NCBI RefSeq assembly: GCF_013304735.1
Contig: NZ_JAAITI010000020.1
Span: forward strand, 1-64,000
DNA length: 64,000 nucleotides
From: Blautia luti
Lineage (GTDB): Bacteria; Bacillota; Clostridia; Lachnospirales; Lachnospiraceae
Reading direction: 5' to 3'
In this document: positions 1 to 9,654 of the stretch, piece by piece
Position numbering within the stretch: the stretch's first letter is position 1
Layout of the letters: every line of letters starts with the position of its first letter
Position numbers and translations under genes: made by a program
Notes under the pieces: model-generated
The model's input: the letters and a program-made list of their open reading frames with translations, nothing else
Database searches by the model: none
What the model was told of the DNA's origin: nothing

Positions 1-2
1 CT

Positions 3-179
3 TTATCAGAGCTGAATAACGCCGCTGATATCGCACACAAACGAATTTATGACCGCATTCTGGAGAGATGTATTCCTGTCCGTATCAATAACCGGAATAT
101 CCGTCAGGACAACGCTTCCGCCAATTTGAAAGAGGCGAAGAAAATCCTGCTAAGCAATCCTGATTTGAACCAGAATTGA
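3..179 (+). CDS. C-terminal end of an unrecognised protein (5' truncated by window)
   Basis: An open frame enters from the left edge and stops at TGA 177-179, giving 58 residues. The visible part is polar and mostly helical, ending LSNPDLNQN. I do not recognise the family. It is followed by about 110 bases without a gene and then a relaxase remnant, so it may belong to the same mobile module. This is inferred from position only. Confidence 0.4.
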   Translation, partial: LSELNNAADIAHKRIYDRILERCIPVRINNRNIRQDNASANLKEAKKILLSNPDLNQN

Positions 180-290
180 AACAACAGAGTATAACTCAAT
201 AGTTATTTCTCACTGGCAGTGGTGCTACTTTCTTTTCATATTCATCACCAGAAATATGCCACTGTCAGTTATCCGAAACTATAGTACTAG

Positions 291-690
291 ACCAGAAAGC
301 ATGGTCTCATTTATCAGGAAGTATTGCTCCCACCGATGGCTCCACCAGAATGGAAAGACCGTGAACAACTCTGGAATGCTGTGGAAGCTGCAGAAAAAAC
401 AAAAGACAGCCGACTGACAAGGGAATTTGTTGTCGCACTTCCCATTGAATTAGATAAGGACAGTAATATTTCTCTTCTTCAAAATTTTATTCAAAAGAAT
501 TTTGTGGATATGGGCATGTGTGCTGACTTTGCTATTCACGATACAGATGGACACAATCCTCATGCACACATTCTGCTTACCGTCCGTCCACTGAATGAAA
601 ACGGAACATGGCAGTATAAAACAGAAAAAGAATATCTCTGTATAAAAAATGGGAAAAAAAGGATTTACAGCTACTGAATCCAAATGCTGT
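291..690 (+). pseudogene. MobA/MobL (MOB_Q) relaxase fragment
   Basis: The frame reads GLIYQEVLLPPMAPPEW..DREQLWNAVE and later PHAHILLTVRPLNENGTW, which match the N-terminal half of MobA/MobL relaxases, including the metal-binding histidine motif. The first 60 or so residues, which hold the catalytic Tyr region, are missing, and in-frame TAG codons precede the similarity. Near 655 an A-run shifts the frame, because GFTATES continues in another frame. Only about 130 codons of a normal 400-plus-residue protein remain. It is a dead remnant. A fuller relative is at 50288-51760. Confidence 0.75.
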
Positions 691-764
691 TCTAGCAAGG
701 GATTTTTCCCTTGAACCCATCATTTATGATATATGGTGGCGCTTTTCGCCCCCAAATAGTGAAA

Positions 765-787
765 GTGGGGGCACTTTCTGCCCCCAC
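765..787. terminator. Strong GC hairpin, possible terminator
   Basis: An 8-bp perfect stem GTGGGGGC / GCCCCCAC with a 7-base loop lies between the relaxase remnant and the convergent permease gene. No clear T-run follows on either strand, so a terminator role is only suggested by its place between convergent genes. Confidence 0.35.
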
Positions 788-890
788 TCAGGAAATGTTG
801 CTAAAATACTGTTTAGATTTATCATACATACAAAATGGAAGTTATCTATTTCTCCTCTTCGTTAAGACCTAGTTCATTACATATTACTTG

Positions 891-3335
891 CTATCCCTGA
901 TACCTTATTCTTTCTACCAGCGTTTCCTTTTTCAGATTACTGCTTAAAACGCAGGAAAGTACAATCTGCAACAGACCGACCAAAAAAATCATAATAAAAA
1001 TTGGTACGATTGGAACATGATAGATATTCATTCCAAATATTCCATTATGTTTTGCATAGGAAAAAAGTGCATAGCCGAGCGGCAGACCAATGATCAAAGC
1101 TACGCATATGGTACCAACCGTAAACATCATTCCCTGTAACTGCAGACATAAATTTAATTGTTTATTTGTCATACCCACAGCCTGTAATACACCATATTCC
1201 TGCTTTTTTGTCGTAATATTCATGATTATGGTGTTTGCCATATTCATAAAACCGATGAGTCCTACAACCGCCATAAACAGATAACAGCCAAGCTTCATCA
1301 TGCGAGCTGTGAATTCTGCAGATTGTAACTGTGCATGATAGGTATCCATTTTTATATGCGAAGTATTAGAAATCAAAGTATTCAGACTCTGTTCCACAGA
1401 TGCAACATCTTTTTTATCACAGTCCACCCACAAATAGCCATAGGCTGTTCCCCTCGGATTCATGGAACGGTATACACCTTCCGGAATGACAAGATAAGTG
1501 TCCGCGCTTACAAAGGATCCTGCAATCTTTCCCTGATAGGTATAGGTTTCACTTCCATTCTCAAAGTCAAATGCAATGGATTCACCCGGAGCATATCCAT
1601 CTTGTTCCATCCACATCAACCAACCAAAGAAAATTTCACCATTCTTTACCGCCTGATCATAGTCCATAGAGCCAATATCCCCGTCTTGGCGCATAAAATC
1701 AAAATCATTTTTACTCACAATATCAGCCGGAAATCTTGTTCCGTTCAGATTTACAGAGACAATCTCTCTCGTCATGACATCTGTCACTCCTGGAATGCTT
1801 TTGATTTCTTCAATCATTGAATCATTCAATGGATTATCCGTCAGAATCGTATCCAGATTATTCTCCGGATATCTTTCATCGTACTCAGCAGAATAGTCAA
1901 GCTGCAGTTCAAATTGTCCATGATTAACGGAAAGACGTGCTTCATGCTCCGTATCAATATTTCCTACATAATTAGAGATAATCACAAACAATGCGCAGGA
2001 AAGCCCCAGTGTGAGGATGGTACCAATGGTTCTTTTTGGATTACCCGTTATATTTGCCATTGCCATAGAAAACACGGTGACATTTTTTCTGCCATTTCGT
2101 TTTCCTTTTTTGTGTGTTTCTGCATTTTCTAAATACCGTGTTGCTTCGATAGGTGAAATCCGTGAAACAATTTTCATTGGTTTACGCAGCGCCAAAGCAA
2201 CGGTAAAAAATGACACGAAAATACATAGAAGCATAACAGGCAGGGAAAACAGTGGCATCTGCTGATTTTGGACTCCCATAGAGCCAGTTCCGGTTGATAC
2301 AAAGTTTCCCTGTTCTACCAGCCAGTTAAAACCGCATTTTGCAATCAGAAAACCAAGAAGCAATCCAACTGGTATTGAAGAAATTGTCAAAAACATACCC
2401 TCTCTGAAGATCAGTTGTTTCATCTGCTTTTTTGTCGCTCCCAGAGCCTTGATTTTTCCATACTCCTGTATCTTGTTGGCAATACCGACCTGAAAAATAT
2501 TATAAATGACCACAACAGAGAAAAGTACAATTGCAAGAATCAAAACCCCGCATACCGCAATCGTTTCATAACTCGGCTGCAAGACCCATTGCAAATAGAG
2601 ATCATTGACTATAACGTTTTTTTCTTCGATCCCACAAGCTGCTGCAATCTGCTTTATAACCGAATCAATATTATTCATAGATACATTTGCAGAATCATTT
2701 AAAGTAAAATAAATATTATACTGTCTGTCATTCTCTGCGACATGCTCATCATAAAACTCCTGTGACCCGAAAGCAACATAAGATGCCTCGATGGTATACT
2801 CATCCCGATCATATAGGATTCCGCTGACAACAAATTCTTCCGGCTTATATTCTGACTGCATTCCTGCGCGGTAATCCAGTGTAACCGTATCTCCGATCTT
2901 TACATCACCATACCCCATTGCACGAAAAAATGCTCTTCCTGCGGCAATTTCCTGCATTTTTTCCGGATACTTTCCTTCCTTCAACTCATATTCTTTATTA
3001 TAAGGAAGCATTTTTCTTGCAGTCTCATCCATGCAGACAAACCCGCCTTTTTCATTGCCTTTTATGATACCTTCGGTGCACATAGTGCCTGTAGCATCTA
3101 TTTCCGCACGGCGGTTTACTTCTTTTAACTGCGATCCGTCTGCGGAAACAAACAGACCATAATTGCTTCCATATGATCCTGCCGCCTGACTTTTCTGTAA
3201 ATGAATTACCCCATTTCCCACAGTACTGATGATAACAAGCAGCATCGTGGTCAGACAAATTGCCATCATGATCAGTATACTTCTTGTCCTGTTCCTTTTG
3301 TCATTGCTATATGCAATCCTGCTTATTGTCTTCAT
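891..3335 (-). CDS. FtsX-type ABC transporter permease (Bce/MacB-like)
   Basis: 814-residue membrane protein with two FtsX-like halves. There is one TM near residues 18-40, an extracellular domain to about 260, three TMs to about 385, a TM near 440-457, a second extracellular domain, then three TMs ending about 800. Each half carries the coupling motif (ALGATKKQMKQ; AVGMTNKQLNL). Its ATG overlaps the ATPase stop by four bases, so the two are translationally coupled. Together with the HK and RR upstream it forms a self-contained sensor/efflux operon. In this family such systems act against envelope-active peptides; the substrate is not visible here. Confidence 0.9.
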   Translation of the reverse strand: MKTISRIAYSNDKRNRTRSILIMMAICLTTMLLVIISTVGNGVIHLQKSQAAGSYGSNYGLFVSADGSQLKEVNRRAEIDATGTMCTEGIIKGNEKGGFVCMDETARKMLPYNKEYELKEGKYPEKMQEIAAGRAFFRAMGYGDVKIGDTVTLDYRAGMQSEYKPEEFVVSGILYDRDEYTIEASYVAFGSQEFYDEHVAENDRQYNIYFTLNDSANVSMNNIDSVIKQIAAACGIEEKNVIVNDLYLQWVLQPSYETIAVCGVLILAIVLFSVVVIYNIFQVGIANKIQEYGKIKALGATKKQMKQLIFREGMFLTISSIPVGLLLGFLIAKCGFNWLVEQGNFVSTGTGSMGVQNQQMPLFSLPVMLLCIFVSFFTVALALRKPMKIVSRISPIEATRYLENAETHKKGKRNGRKNVTVFSMAMANITGNPKRTIGTILTLGLSCALFVIISNYVGNIDTEHEARLSVNHGQFELQLDYSAEYDERYPENNLDTILTDNPLNDSMIEEIKSIPGVTDVMTREIVSVNLNGTRFPADIVSKNDFDFMRQDGDIGSMDYDQAVKNGEIFFGWLMWMEQDGYAPGESIAFDFENGSETYTYQGKIAGSFVSADTYLVIPEGVYRSMNPRGTAYGYLWVDCDKKDVASVEQSLNTLISNTSHIKMDTYHAQLQSAEFTARMMKLGCYLFMAVVGLIGFMNMANTIIMNITTKKQEYGVLQAVGMTNKQLNLCLQLQGMMFTVGTICVALIIGLPLGYALFSYAKHNGIFGMNIYHVPIVPIFIMIFLVGLLQIVLSCVLSSNLKKETLVERIRYQG

Positions 3336-4006
3336 CTGAAATCCACCACCTGTCCGTCCTCAATCACCAGAATACGGTCAGCGACCTGTGCAATTTCGTC
3401 ATCATGGGTAATCATTACAATTGTCTGTCCATATTTTTTTGCTGTCATCTTAAGCAGAGCGATTACCTCATCACTGGTCTTAGAATCAAGATTTCCTGTC
3501 GGCTCATCTGCAAATATAATTTCCGGACGATTCACCAGTGCTCTTGCAATTGCTACTCTCTGCTGCTGTCCTCCGGATAACTGATTTGGCAGATTATAAA
3601 TCCGGTTTTCAATCCCCAGAGTTGCAATAATATCATTTACATACGCTTCATCCACTTTTCTTCCATCCAGCCCCAGTGGCAGTACAATATTTTCCCAGAC
3701 ATTAACAGATGAAACCAGATTAAATGCCTGAAAAACAAATCCGATTTTTCTTCTGCGGAAAACAGCAAGGGCATCTTCCTTCATCCTGTATAAATCTTTC
3801 CCTGCTAAAGTAACACTGCCTTTTGTCGGGGTGTCTAGCCCTCCAAGCATATGAAGTAATGTACTTTTACCGGAACCTGACTTTCCAACAATTGCGACAA
3901 ATTCTCCCTGTTCAATCTGAATGTCCACCTGATTGACCGCTTTGACCTGATTCTCACCTGCGCCATAAAACTTACAAAGCTGCTTGGTTTCTAATATCAC
4001 ACTCAT
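3332..4006 (-). CDS. ABC transporter ATP-binding protein
   Basis: Start set at the ATG at 4006 (MSVILETKQL), which has AAAAGGAGG 8 bases upstream; the longer frame covers the ribosome site. 224 residues of the MacB/LolD/BceA class: Walker A GKSGSGKST, Q-loop FVFQAFNLV, signature LSGGQQQR, Walker B IIFADEPTGNLDS and switch His (MITHDD). It partners the permease that overlaps it. Intact, unlike its relative split by the prophage. Confidence 0.93.
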   Translation of the reverse strand: MSVILETKQLCKFYGAGENQVKAVNQVDIQIEQGEFVAIVGKSGSGKSTLLHMLGGLDTPTKGSVTLAGKDLYRMKEDALAVFRRRKIGFVFQAFNLVSSVNVWENIVLPLGLDGRKVDEAYVNDIIATLGIENRIYNLPNQLSGGQQQRVAIARALVNRPEIIFADEPTGNLDSKTSDEVIALLKMTAKKYGQTIVMITHDDEIAQVADRILVIEDGQVVDFR

Positions 4007-4119
4007 GTGTTGCCTCCTTTTCATCCTACATCCAAATTGTATCAGGGCAATCTTTCATTTCACTTTCAAAAAACGAGCAGAAGTCTTACAGAATTGTAAG
4101 ATTTCTGCTCACTTAAAAT

Positions 4120-5364
4120 TTAACCAACATATGGTAATTGAATCACAAACTTGCTTCCTTTTTTCTTTTTGCCGGAGGTTACCGTAATCGTACCTGCGTG
4201 TTTTTCGATAATTTCTCTCGATAGAAAAAGTCCGATTCCTGTACCACTCTTTTCCATGACCTCCTTGGAACTTCCTCTGTAAAATCGTTGAAAAATTTTG
4301 TGATACTCATTCTGCGGAATACCAATTCCCTGATCCTCAATTTCCATTCTTACAAGATCGTTTCTTTTTTGTAACCGGATAAATATTTTTGAACCACACG
4401 GACTGTACTTGACCGCATTATCCAGAACGTTGATCACAGCTTCACCAAGCCACCTTTTATCCTGCATAATCGTGCATGTTTCCAGCTCTTTTTCATAGTC
4501 AAAAACGAATTCAATTTCTTTCTCATCCGCTTTAGGATAAGTGCGGTTCACAGCAGATATGACAGTATCCATAAGTGGAAGTTTTTTCTTATTAATCTGA
4601 ATCAGTCCAGTTTCCATCTTGGATATTTCAAGAAGCGACTGCAATAATGTCTCCAGTCCATCCAGAGCACTCCGACAACGGATACAAAACTCCTCCTGTT
4701 CTGTGGCACTTAAGTCATTCTGCATCAGCACACTAAAACATGTATCCAAAGCTGCAACCGGTGTCTTTAACTGGTGAGAAATATCAGAAACCATTTCTTT
4801 CGTGTTCTCCTTTTCTGCCCTTGCTTCTTCCTTTATCAACTGAATATGATGTCCGATTGCTTCAAGCTGGTCATTCAATTTTTCCAGTTCTGCATGATTT
4901 TCCGTTTTCAGTAAATCATCAAATTTATTTTCACGGAATCTGATCAGAATTTCTTCCAACTGGTCTAAAATTTTCTGATGACACGCATCTTCTTTTTTCT
5001 TCCAATAAAGTAAAAAAGTCAAAAGAAGCACGCATATCACAGTGCTTACAGCACCGGTCACCATAACCTGATGCCGGAATTGCGAATAAAATGCATTCCC
5101 TTTATTCCCCCAGTATCCATATTGCTCCAATAATCGCCTTCCCTGTTCGTTAGTTTCAATATCCTTATCCTTAAGCAATTCCGAAACAGCATCCAGCCCG
5201 GAAAATTCTTCCTTTGCAGCAATCTCTGTCATAAGATTCATTTTATATTTATAATCTTCATAAAACACATACGTGGTAAAGCAATTTAATATTGCAAACA
5301 ATAATATGACAGGTAATACCAAGGAGAGTACTACTGTAATCTTCTTGCGATATCTCTTTGTCAC
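4120..5364 (-). CDS. Sensor histidine kinase
   Basis: 414 residues with two TMs (about 10-32 and 100-120) enclosing a 70-residue extracytoplasmic loop, then a linker helix, HisKA with the H-box SDISHQLKTP, and HATPase_c with N-box LDNAVKYSP, G1 DQGIGIP and G2 GTGIGLFLS. The start overlaps the RR stop by 4 bases. It presumably phosphorylates the adjacent regulator and senses substrate through the downstream transporter, as Bce modules do. Confidence 0.93.
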   Translation of the reverse strand: MTKRYRKKITVVLSLVLPVILLFAILNCFTTYVFYEDYKYKMNLMTEIAAKEEFSGLDAVSELLKDKDIETNEQGRRLLEQYGYWGNKGNAFYSQFRHQVMVTGAVSTVICVLLLTFLLYWKKKEDACHQKILDQLEEILIRFRENKFDDLLKTENHAELEKLNDQLEAIGHHIQLIKEEARAEKENTKEMVSDISHQLKTPVAALDTCFSVLMQNDLSATEQEEFCIRCRSALDGLETLLQSLLEISKMETGLIQINKKKLPLMDTVISAVNRTYPKADEKEIEFVFDYEKELETCTIMQDKRWLGEAVINVLDNAVKYSPCGSKIFIRLQKRNDLVRMEIEDQGIGIPQNEYHKIFQRFYRGSSKEVMEKSGTGIGLFLSREIIEKHAGTITVTSGKKKKGSKFVIQLPYVG

Positions 5365-6050
5365 TGCCTTACCTCATGATTCCATATATACCCAAGACCT
5401 CTGATATTCTTTATATAGACCGGTGCAGCCGGATTGTCTTCGATTTTCTCACGGAGTCTTCTGATATTGACAGCGATTGTATTTTCATCCACAAAATCCC
5501 CTTCCAGATCAAACACATTTTCCAATATTTGTGTTTTTGAAAGAATCTGTTTTGGATTCTGAAGAAAAAAAGTCAGCATTTTCAACTCCGTTTTTGTCAG
5601 ACTGATTTCACGACTCTTTATCAGGACTTTCATTTCTCCTGCGATAAATACGATATCTCCCGAAATCATCTTTCCGGCTTCCGTTTTCTCCTGTCTGCGG
5701 CGGAAATGTGCTTCTATTTTCAAAAGAAGTACCGAAAGACTAAACGGCTTTGTAATATAATCATCTGCCCCTGCTTCATATCCCATGACCTGATCCATCT
5801 CCTGATCTAGTGCTGTAAGACAAATAATGTATGTATTATAATTGCATCTCATCCACCTTACAAATTCCAGTCCATTCCCATCCGGAAGATTCACATCACA
5901 AATGGTAACATCCACATTATTATCACTTGCAATTCTTTTCGCTTTTTTCACTGATTCTGCTGAAAAAACCTCATATCCGGATTTTTTCAGTGAGACTGTA
6001 ATTCCACGATTTAAATTTTCATCATCTTCAACCACGAGTATACTTGGCAT
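5361..6050 (-). CDS. OmpR/PhoB-family response regulator
   Basis: 229 residues. The receiver domain has acidic pair EDDE, phospho-acceptor in CDVNLPDGNG, and K in TKPFSL. A winged-helix output domain ends RGLGYIWN. First gene of the RR-HK-ATPase-permease operon. It lies 20 bases from an rlmD/rumA-like fragment, so the operon sits directly beside an element boundary. It is clearly diverged from the two near-identical regulators at 41.2-41.9 and 60.9-61.6 kb. Confidence 0.93.
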   Translation of the reverse strand: MPSILVVEDDENLNRGITVSLKKSGYEVFSAESVKKAKRIASDNNVDVTICDVNLPDGNGLEFVRWMRCNYNTYIICLTALDQEMDQVMGYEAGADDYITKPFSLSVLLLKIEAHFRRRQEKTEAGKMISGDIVFIAGEMKVLIKSREISLTKTELKMLTFFLQNPKQILSKTQILENVFDLEGDFVDENTIAVNIRRLREKIEDNPAAPVYIKNIRGLGYIWNHEVRQ

Positions 6051-6070
6051 AGCATCTGCACCTCTCTTTA

Positions 6071-6421
6071 TTAACTATTCATCTTAAAATGCTTCAATGC
6101 CTCCACAATTGCACTCTCTTTATCTTCTGGACACTGCGGTTGCCTGCTATCTTCATTTTTAGGTAAATTATAATTCTTTCCAACCTCAATTCCGCATTTT
6201 CTCTTTACCTGTGAGATATACAGATTGGAAACCTTCATGCCGGCATTATGTTCAGCCACATACTTCTTTATCTCATCATATGTAGCCTTAGTCTCTGCAG
6301 ATGTTATATCCATATCATCAAGTTCAATCGTGACATTAATGTAATCATCCGGCTTTTGTTTCAGTTGGGACAAAAGAACAACCGTCTCCACATGTGTTGT
6401 CACTAGCATAGGAACACACAT
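6071..6421 (-). pseudogene. 3' fragment of a 23S rRNA uracil-C5 methyltransferase (rlmD/rumA-like)
   Basis: The frame contains THVETVVLLSQLK, typical of the C-terminus of RlmD/RumA enzymes, followed by the extension (SAETKATYDEIKKYV..YISQVKRKCGI) common in Clostridia homologues. SAM-binding and catalytic parts are absent. The first residues overlap the end of the serine recombinase frame. Interpretation: the recombinase's element integrated into the 3' end of this gene, and this is the displaced 3' piece. The 5' piece is not in the window. Confidence 0.7.
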
Positions 6422-8126
6422 TCTTTACCTCGTCTGCGATATGGGAACACATTTCTTTCGCTGTTTCTACTGCTTTTGATTTCTTCCCAAATCGTTCTTT
6501 TGCGTTTCCAATTTCATTTTTGAATCCTGTTTTATATATGAAAATAATTTTATAGGGATCTTTCTCTCCATTTTCATCGTAACCACCGACAATAACTTTT
6601 TCGATGGTACTTTCAAATATTCCTCTGTCAAATTCTTCTAAAACTTGATTTTTTGACAATGCCTTCTTAAAATCTGCAAGTCTTCTTTGTAAGCTTCCCT
6701 CATTGTCATATTGCTGTTCCAACATACTCAGCTGTGATTTTGCTTCAGACAATTTCTTTTCATATCCCATATCTGTTTCCTCATAAATGTCTTTAGCTAC
6801 AACACCTTCTAAATAATTTTCCAGCAACTTTTTTCTCTTATATTGAATATTATAAACGCTTCTATTAAGCTTTTCAATTTTATCTTCTATCGAATCTTCC
6901 AATAAAGTTTTCTCAACTCTCTTAATAAATTCCTCCAACACGTCTTTATGATCCATACATAACATGCGGTAAGATTCAATAAAAGCATCCTCTATAACCT
7001 GCTCTGGAATTCCTTTACTGTCTGGGCAAAACCTTTTACCATGCTTCGTTGATTCCACGCATTGCCAAATAGTTTTTGTATATTTTGAGCTGCTATGCCA
7101 CCTTCGCCTTGATAAATTCGCACCACAAAATCCACACTCCAACATACAGCTAAATGCATACTGTCTACTGAATTTTTCTCTTTTCCCAGGAGCAACTCCC
7201 TTTTTACGTCCTCCATTACGACGTTCTCGTATTTCCTGGGCTCTTGCAAAAGTTTCCTCTGATATAATTGCTTCATGATGGTTCTTTATATAAAACCTAT
7301 CTTCTTCACCAAGATTTTCCAACCTTCTCTTTGATATTGGATCTACTGTAAAAGTCTTTCCTAATAAAATATCTCCTTTATATTTTTCATTATTAATAAT
7401 TCCCATCACACTGGAAGAGGTCCATGGATTTCCCCTAATGGTTGGTATTCCCTGTTCGTTTAATTCCCTTGCAATCATCGTACTTCCAGCTCCTGCAACA
7501 TATCTATCAAATATGTATCGAACCGTTTCCGCACCTTCTTCATTAACAGAAAGCGATTTAGTCACCACATCATAATCATAACCTAAGCATCCCTGAAATC
7601 CAACGAGTTCTCCTCGTTTCATTTTCATCTTTAAGCCTTTTTTTACATATGCAGATGTATTTTCCACCTCTTGCTGTGCAACAGAACTTAAAATAGTCAG
7701 TAAAAATTCGCCATCCTTTAAGGTATTAATTTTTTCAACCTCAAAATATACTGCTATATTCCTTTCTCTTAGCATTCTTACATATTTTAATGTGTCTAAA
7801 GTATTTCTTGCAAATCGTGGAATACTCTTTGCAATTACCATATCAATATTTCCTGAAAGGCATTCCTGAATCAGTAACTGAAATTCTTCACGTTTATCTG
7901 TTTTCGTTCCTGTGATAGCTTTATCTGCAAAGACTCCGGCAAATACCCACTGTTTATTACTTTTAATCAAATCAGTATAATACCTGACCATTGAATTATA
8001 GCTTTTAATCTGATCTTCATCATCAGTACTAACACGACAATATGCGGCAACTCTTAATCTGTCAATCCTTCTTCCATTAGAAATATCTTCACCAGAACTA
8101 TTCGCTTTAATGATTTCAACTTCCAT
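6345..8126 (-). CDS. Large serine recombinase (TndX/TnpX-like)
   Basis: 593 residues. The N-terminal resolvase domain has catalytic Ser in AAYCRVSTDD and the arginine motif IPRFARNTLDTL. Next come the recombinase domain (GIPTIRGNPWTSSSVMGIINNEKYKGDI), a zinc ribbon (CMLECGFCGANLSRR) and a long coiled coil. The last 20-25 residues run through the presumed attachment junction into the methyltransferase fragment in another frame, so the native C-terminus was probably replaced on integration. It probably catalyses integration and excision of the element extending to the right. Confidence 0.9.
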   Translation of the reverse strand: MEVEIIKANSSGEDISNGRRIDRLRVAAYCRVSTDDEDQIKSYNSMVRYYTDLIKSNKQWVFAGVFADKAITGTKTDKREEFQLLIQECLSGNIDMVIAKSIPRFARNTLDTLKYVRMLRERNIAVYFEVEKINTLKDGEFLLTILSSVAQQEVENTSAYVKKGLKMKMKRGELVGFQGCLGYDYDVVTKSLSVNEEGAETVRYIFDRYVAGAGSTMIARELNEQGIPTIRGNPWTSSSVMGIINNEKYKGDILLGKTFTVDPISKRRLENLGEEDRFYIKNHHEAIISEETFARAQEIRERRNGGRKKGVAPGKREKFSRQYAFSCMLECGFCGANLSRRRWHSSSKYTKTIWQCVESTKHGKRFCPDSKGIPEQVIEDAFIESYRMLCMDHKDVLEEFIKRVEKTLLEDSIEDKIEKLNRSVYNIQYKRKKLLENYLEGVVAKDIYEETDMGYEKKLSEAKSQLSMLEQQYDNEGSLQRRLADFKKALSKNQVLEEFDRGIFESTIEKVIVGGYDENGEKDPYKIIFIYKTGFKNEIGNAKERFGKKSKAVETAKEMCSHIADEVKNVCSYASDNTCGDGCSFVPTETKAG

Positions 8127-8195
8127 TTCACCGATCCTTTCTTATGTATTCCTATCGTAGTGTTGATATTATTCTACAACGCAACTCTGTGCTAG

Positions 8196-8345
8196 TCAAG
8201 CAGTAATATTGGAAATTACACCATAATCTTTTTTTAGTTTTTTCTCTATTAAGCGATATTCATTTTCATTGATAAGTTTTAATGTTCTAAGTTGCTTTAG
8301 CATGGATAGCTGCATACTATATCTTAATAATTTTGTACTGTTCAT
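8196..8345 (-). CDS. Small recombinase-associated protein (49 aa)
   Basis: ATG at 8345 follows GGGAGG by 4 bases. The product is MNSTKLLRYSMQ..LKLINENEYRLIEKKL, resembling the short SHOCT-like proteins (LINENEY motif) that often precede serine recombinases in Firmicutes elements. It lies directly upstream of the recombinase, so co-transcription is likely. The function is unknown. Confidence 0.55.
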   Translation of the reverse strand: MNSTKLLRYSMQLSMLKQLRTLKLINENEYRLIEKKLKKDYGVISNITA

Positions 8346-8732
8346 TTTCCCTCCCTTATTTATTTTATAGATAATCCTGCAGGTAGCTGTCGGGTAACAG
8401 CTTCATTGGTATTTCACCATCTTTTCAGACCGGGCAGCCTTCCCGGAAGTATCATTATCAGAAACAGTCTCTTCGCAGCAAAAATCCCACTTTCTGATCA
8501 CAGTCCAATATTTATCGCTCGTGCCTTTACTTCAATATCCCTTTGATATTTCTTCGTTTACAACATTTCCTCTTTGCGTCACGATGTCGCAAAGTAATAA
8601 TGCAGACAGTCCTGGCGTATCCGCTGTATAGCTTCTCTGTTTCATATGTCCTGCAGGATAAATATTAAATTGTCAAGGTACAAGCAACGCTAAATATTCT
8701 TATCAGCAGAAAGGGATGCTCTTATACATTAT
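8346..8732. other. 387-bp gene-free stretch bounded by inverted repeats
   Basis: No convincing ORF. The stretch is bracketed by ATCCTGCAGG near 8371 and its reverse complement CCTGCAGGAT near 8651. Between them are several short GC hairpins. It separates the recombinase operon from the Orf7/Orf8-like regulators and may hold promoters or a structured RNA; nothing more can be assigned. Confidence 0.35.
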
Positions 8733-8984
8733 TTAGCGAACCATTTTAAATCCCAGAATTGTTTTTATCAGTTTTGTTTCCAAGCGTCTGCGAAGCGTTT
8801 CATCCACACAATAATGAATACTTCCATATTCGTCATACATTTTTCTAATTGATAATTTTGCAATGTATCCCTCATAATGTTTCAATACTTTATTTATCGC
8901 CTGGATATCACCTTCCAATGCTCTTTCAATCACGCAAAGCGGTATCAATTTTTTATTACTTACACTTTTTTCTTCTGTTTTCAT
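8733..8984 (-). CDS. Tn916 Orf8-like helix-turn-helix protein
   Basis: 83 residues: LIPLCVIERALEGDIQAINKVLKHYEGYIAKLS followed by a basic tail. This is the HTH_16 type found beside the sigma-like Orf7 gene in Tn916/Tn1549-family elements. It overlaps the upstream sigma-like gene by 29 bases, as that pair usually does. Probably a regulator of conjugative or recombination genes. Confidence 0.8.
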   Translation of the reverse strand: MKTEEKSVSNKKLIPLCVIERALEGDIQAINKVLKHYEGYIAKLSIRKMYDEYGSIHYCVDETLRRRLETKLIKTILGFKMVR

Positions 8985-9408
8985 TTACATTTTCCTCCAG
9001 CATAGCCTTTAGTATTTCAAGTGATCGTGTTCGATGCTCATGTACCGTACTTCTGACAAGATTCAATTTTCTTGCTATATCAGCATCATTCATTTCCATA
9101 AAATACGACAAAAGAATAACATCCCGTTTTCTTTCCGTCAGTGCTTTCAATGCTTCTGCCAAAAGAGCATCTTTTACCACCACATCATAACCGCCTGCAC
9201 GAAAATAGCTTTTTTCCAATGCATACTCATTGATTATAGAAAAATTCTCTATTTCCCGTTCCGATAATTCTGAAAACAAAACTTCATGTTTTCTAAGATA
9301 TGCCAAATGTCTTTCATAATCCACCACTTCGCCTTTCAATGCTAATTTACATTTTCGATCAAATTGATGCCTGACTGTTTTTTCATCATAGGAAGAAGAT
9401 TGCTCCAT
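8956..9408 (-). CDS. Sigma-70-like regulator (Tn916 Orf7-like)
   Basis: Start placed at MEQSSSYDEK (9408), just after AAGGAGGTGAACTCT; the longer frame from 9432 covers the ribosome site. About 150 residues with a region 4-type HTH (LTERKRDVILLSYFMEMNDADIARKLNL..STVHEHRTRSL). In Tn916 the homologue takes part in transcription control of the element. Upstream DNA has a TGAGAACTTCTCA palindrome near 9477-9489. Confidence 0.85.
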   Translation of the reverse strand: MEQSSSYDEKTVRHQFDRKCKLALKGEVVDYERHLAYLRKHEVLFSELSEREIENFSIINEYALEKSYFRAGGYDVVVKDALLAEALKALTERKRDVILLSYFMEMNDADIARKLNLVRSTVHEHRTRSLEILKAMLEENVNENRRKKCK

Positions 9409-9538
9409 AGAGTTCACCTCCTTCCCGACCACAAGATATGAGCAAAGGTCTTTTTCCCTTTCCCCCTTATCCCGATTGAGAACTTCTCATTGTTCGGGTT
9501 TAAAAGAAAAACTCTATAAAAAGTTTTCGTAATATATA

Positions 9539-9577
9539 AAAAACGTCCTTACGGATTGAAATCCATTGGACGTTTTT
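9539..9577. terminator. Bidirectional intrinsic terminator
   Basis: Stem AAAAACGTCC / GGACGTTTTT around a 19-base loop, with T-runs on both strands. It lies between the sigma-like gene and a small membrane protein gene. Confidence 0.75.
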
Positions 9578-9654
9578 ATATAAATAATCTAATATTCAAA
9601 AAGTAATCTTCTCCCTTCTTTCTATGTAATAAAAAAGCGGAAATAATAATTTTA

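Noticed and set aside
1335-1820. 161-residue plus ORF antisense to the permease
   Set aside because: Shadow frame of a clear membrane protein gene, no ribosome site, odd composition.
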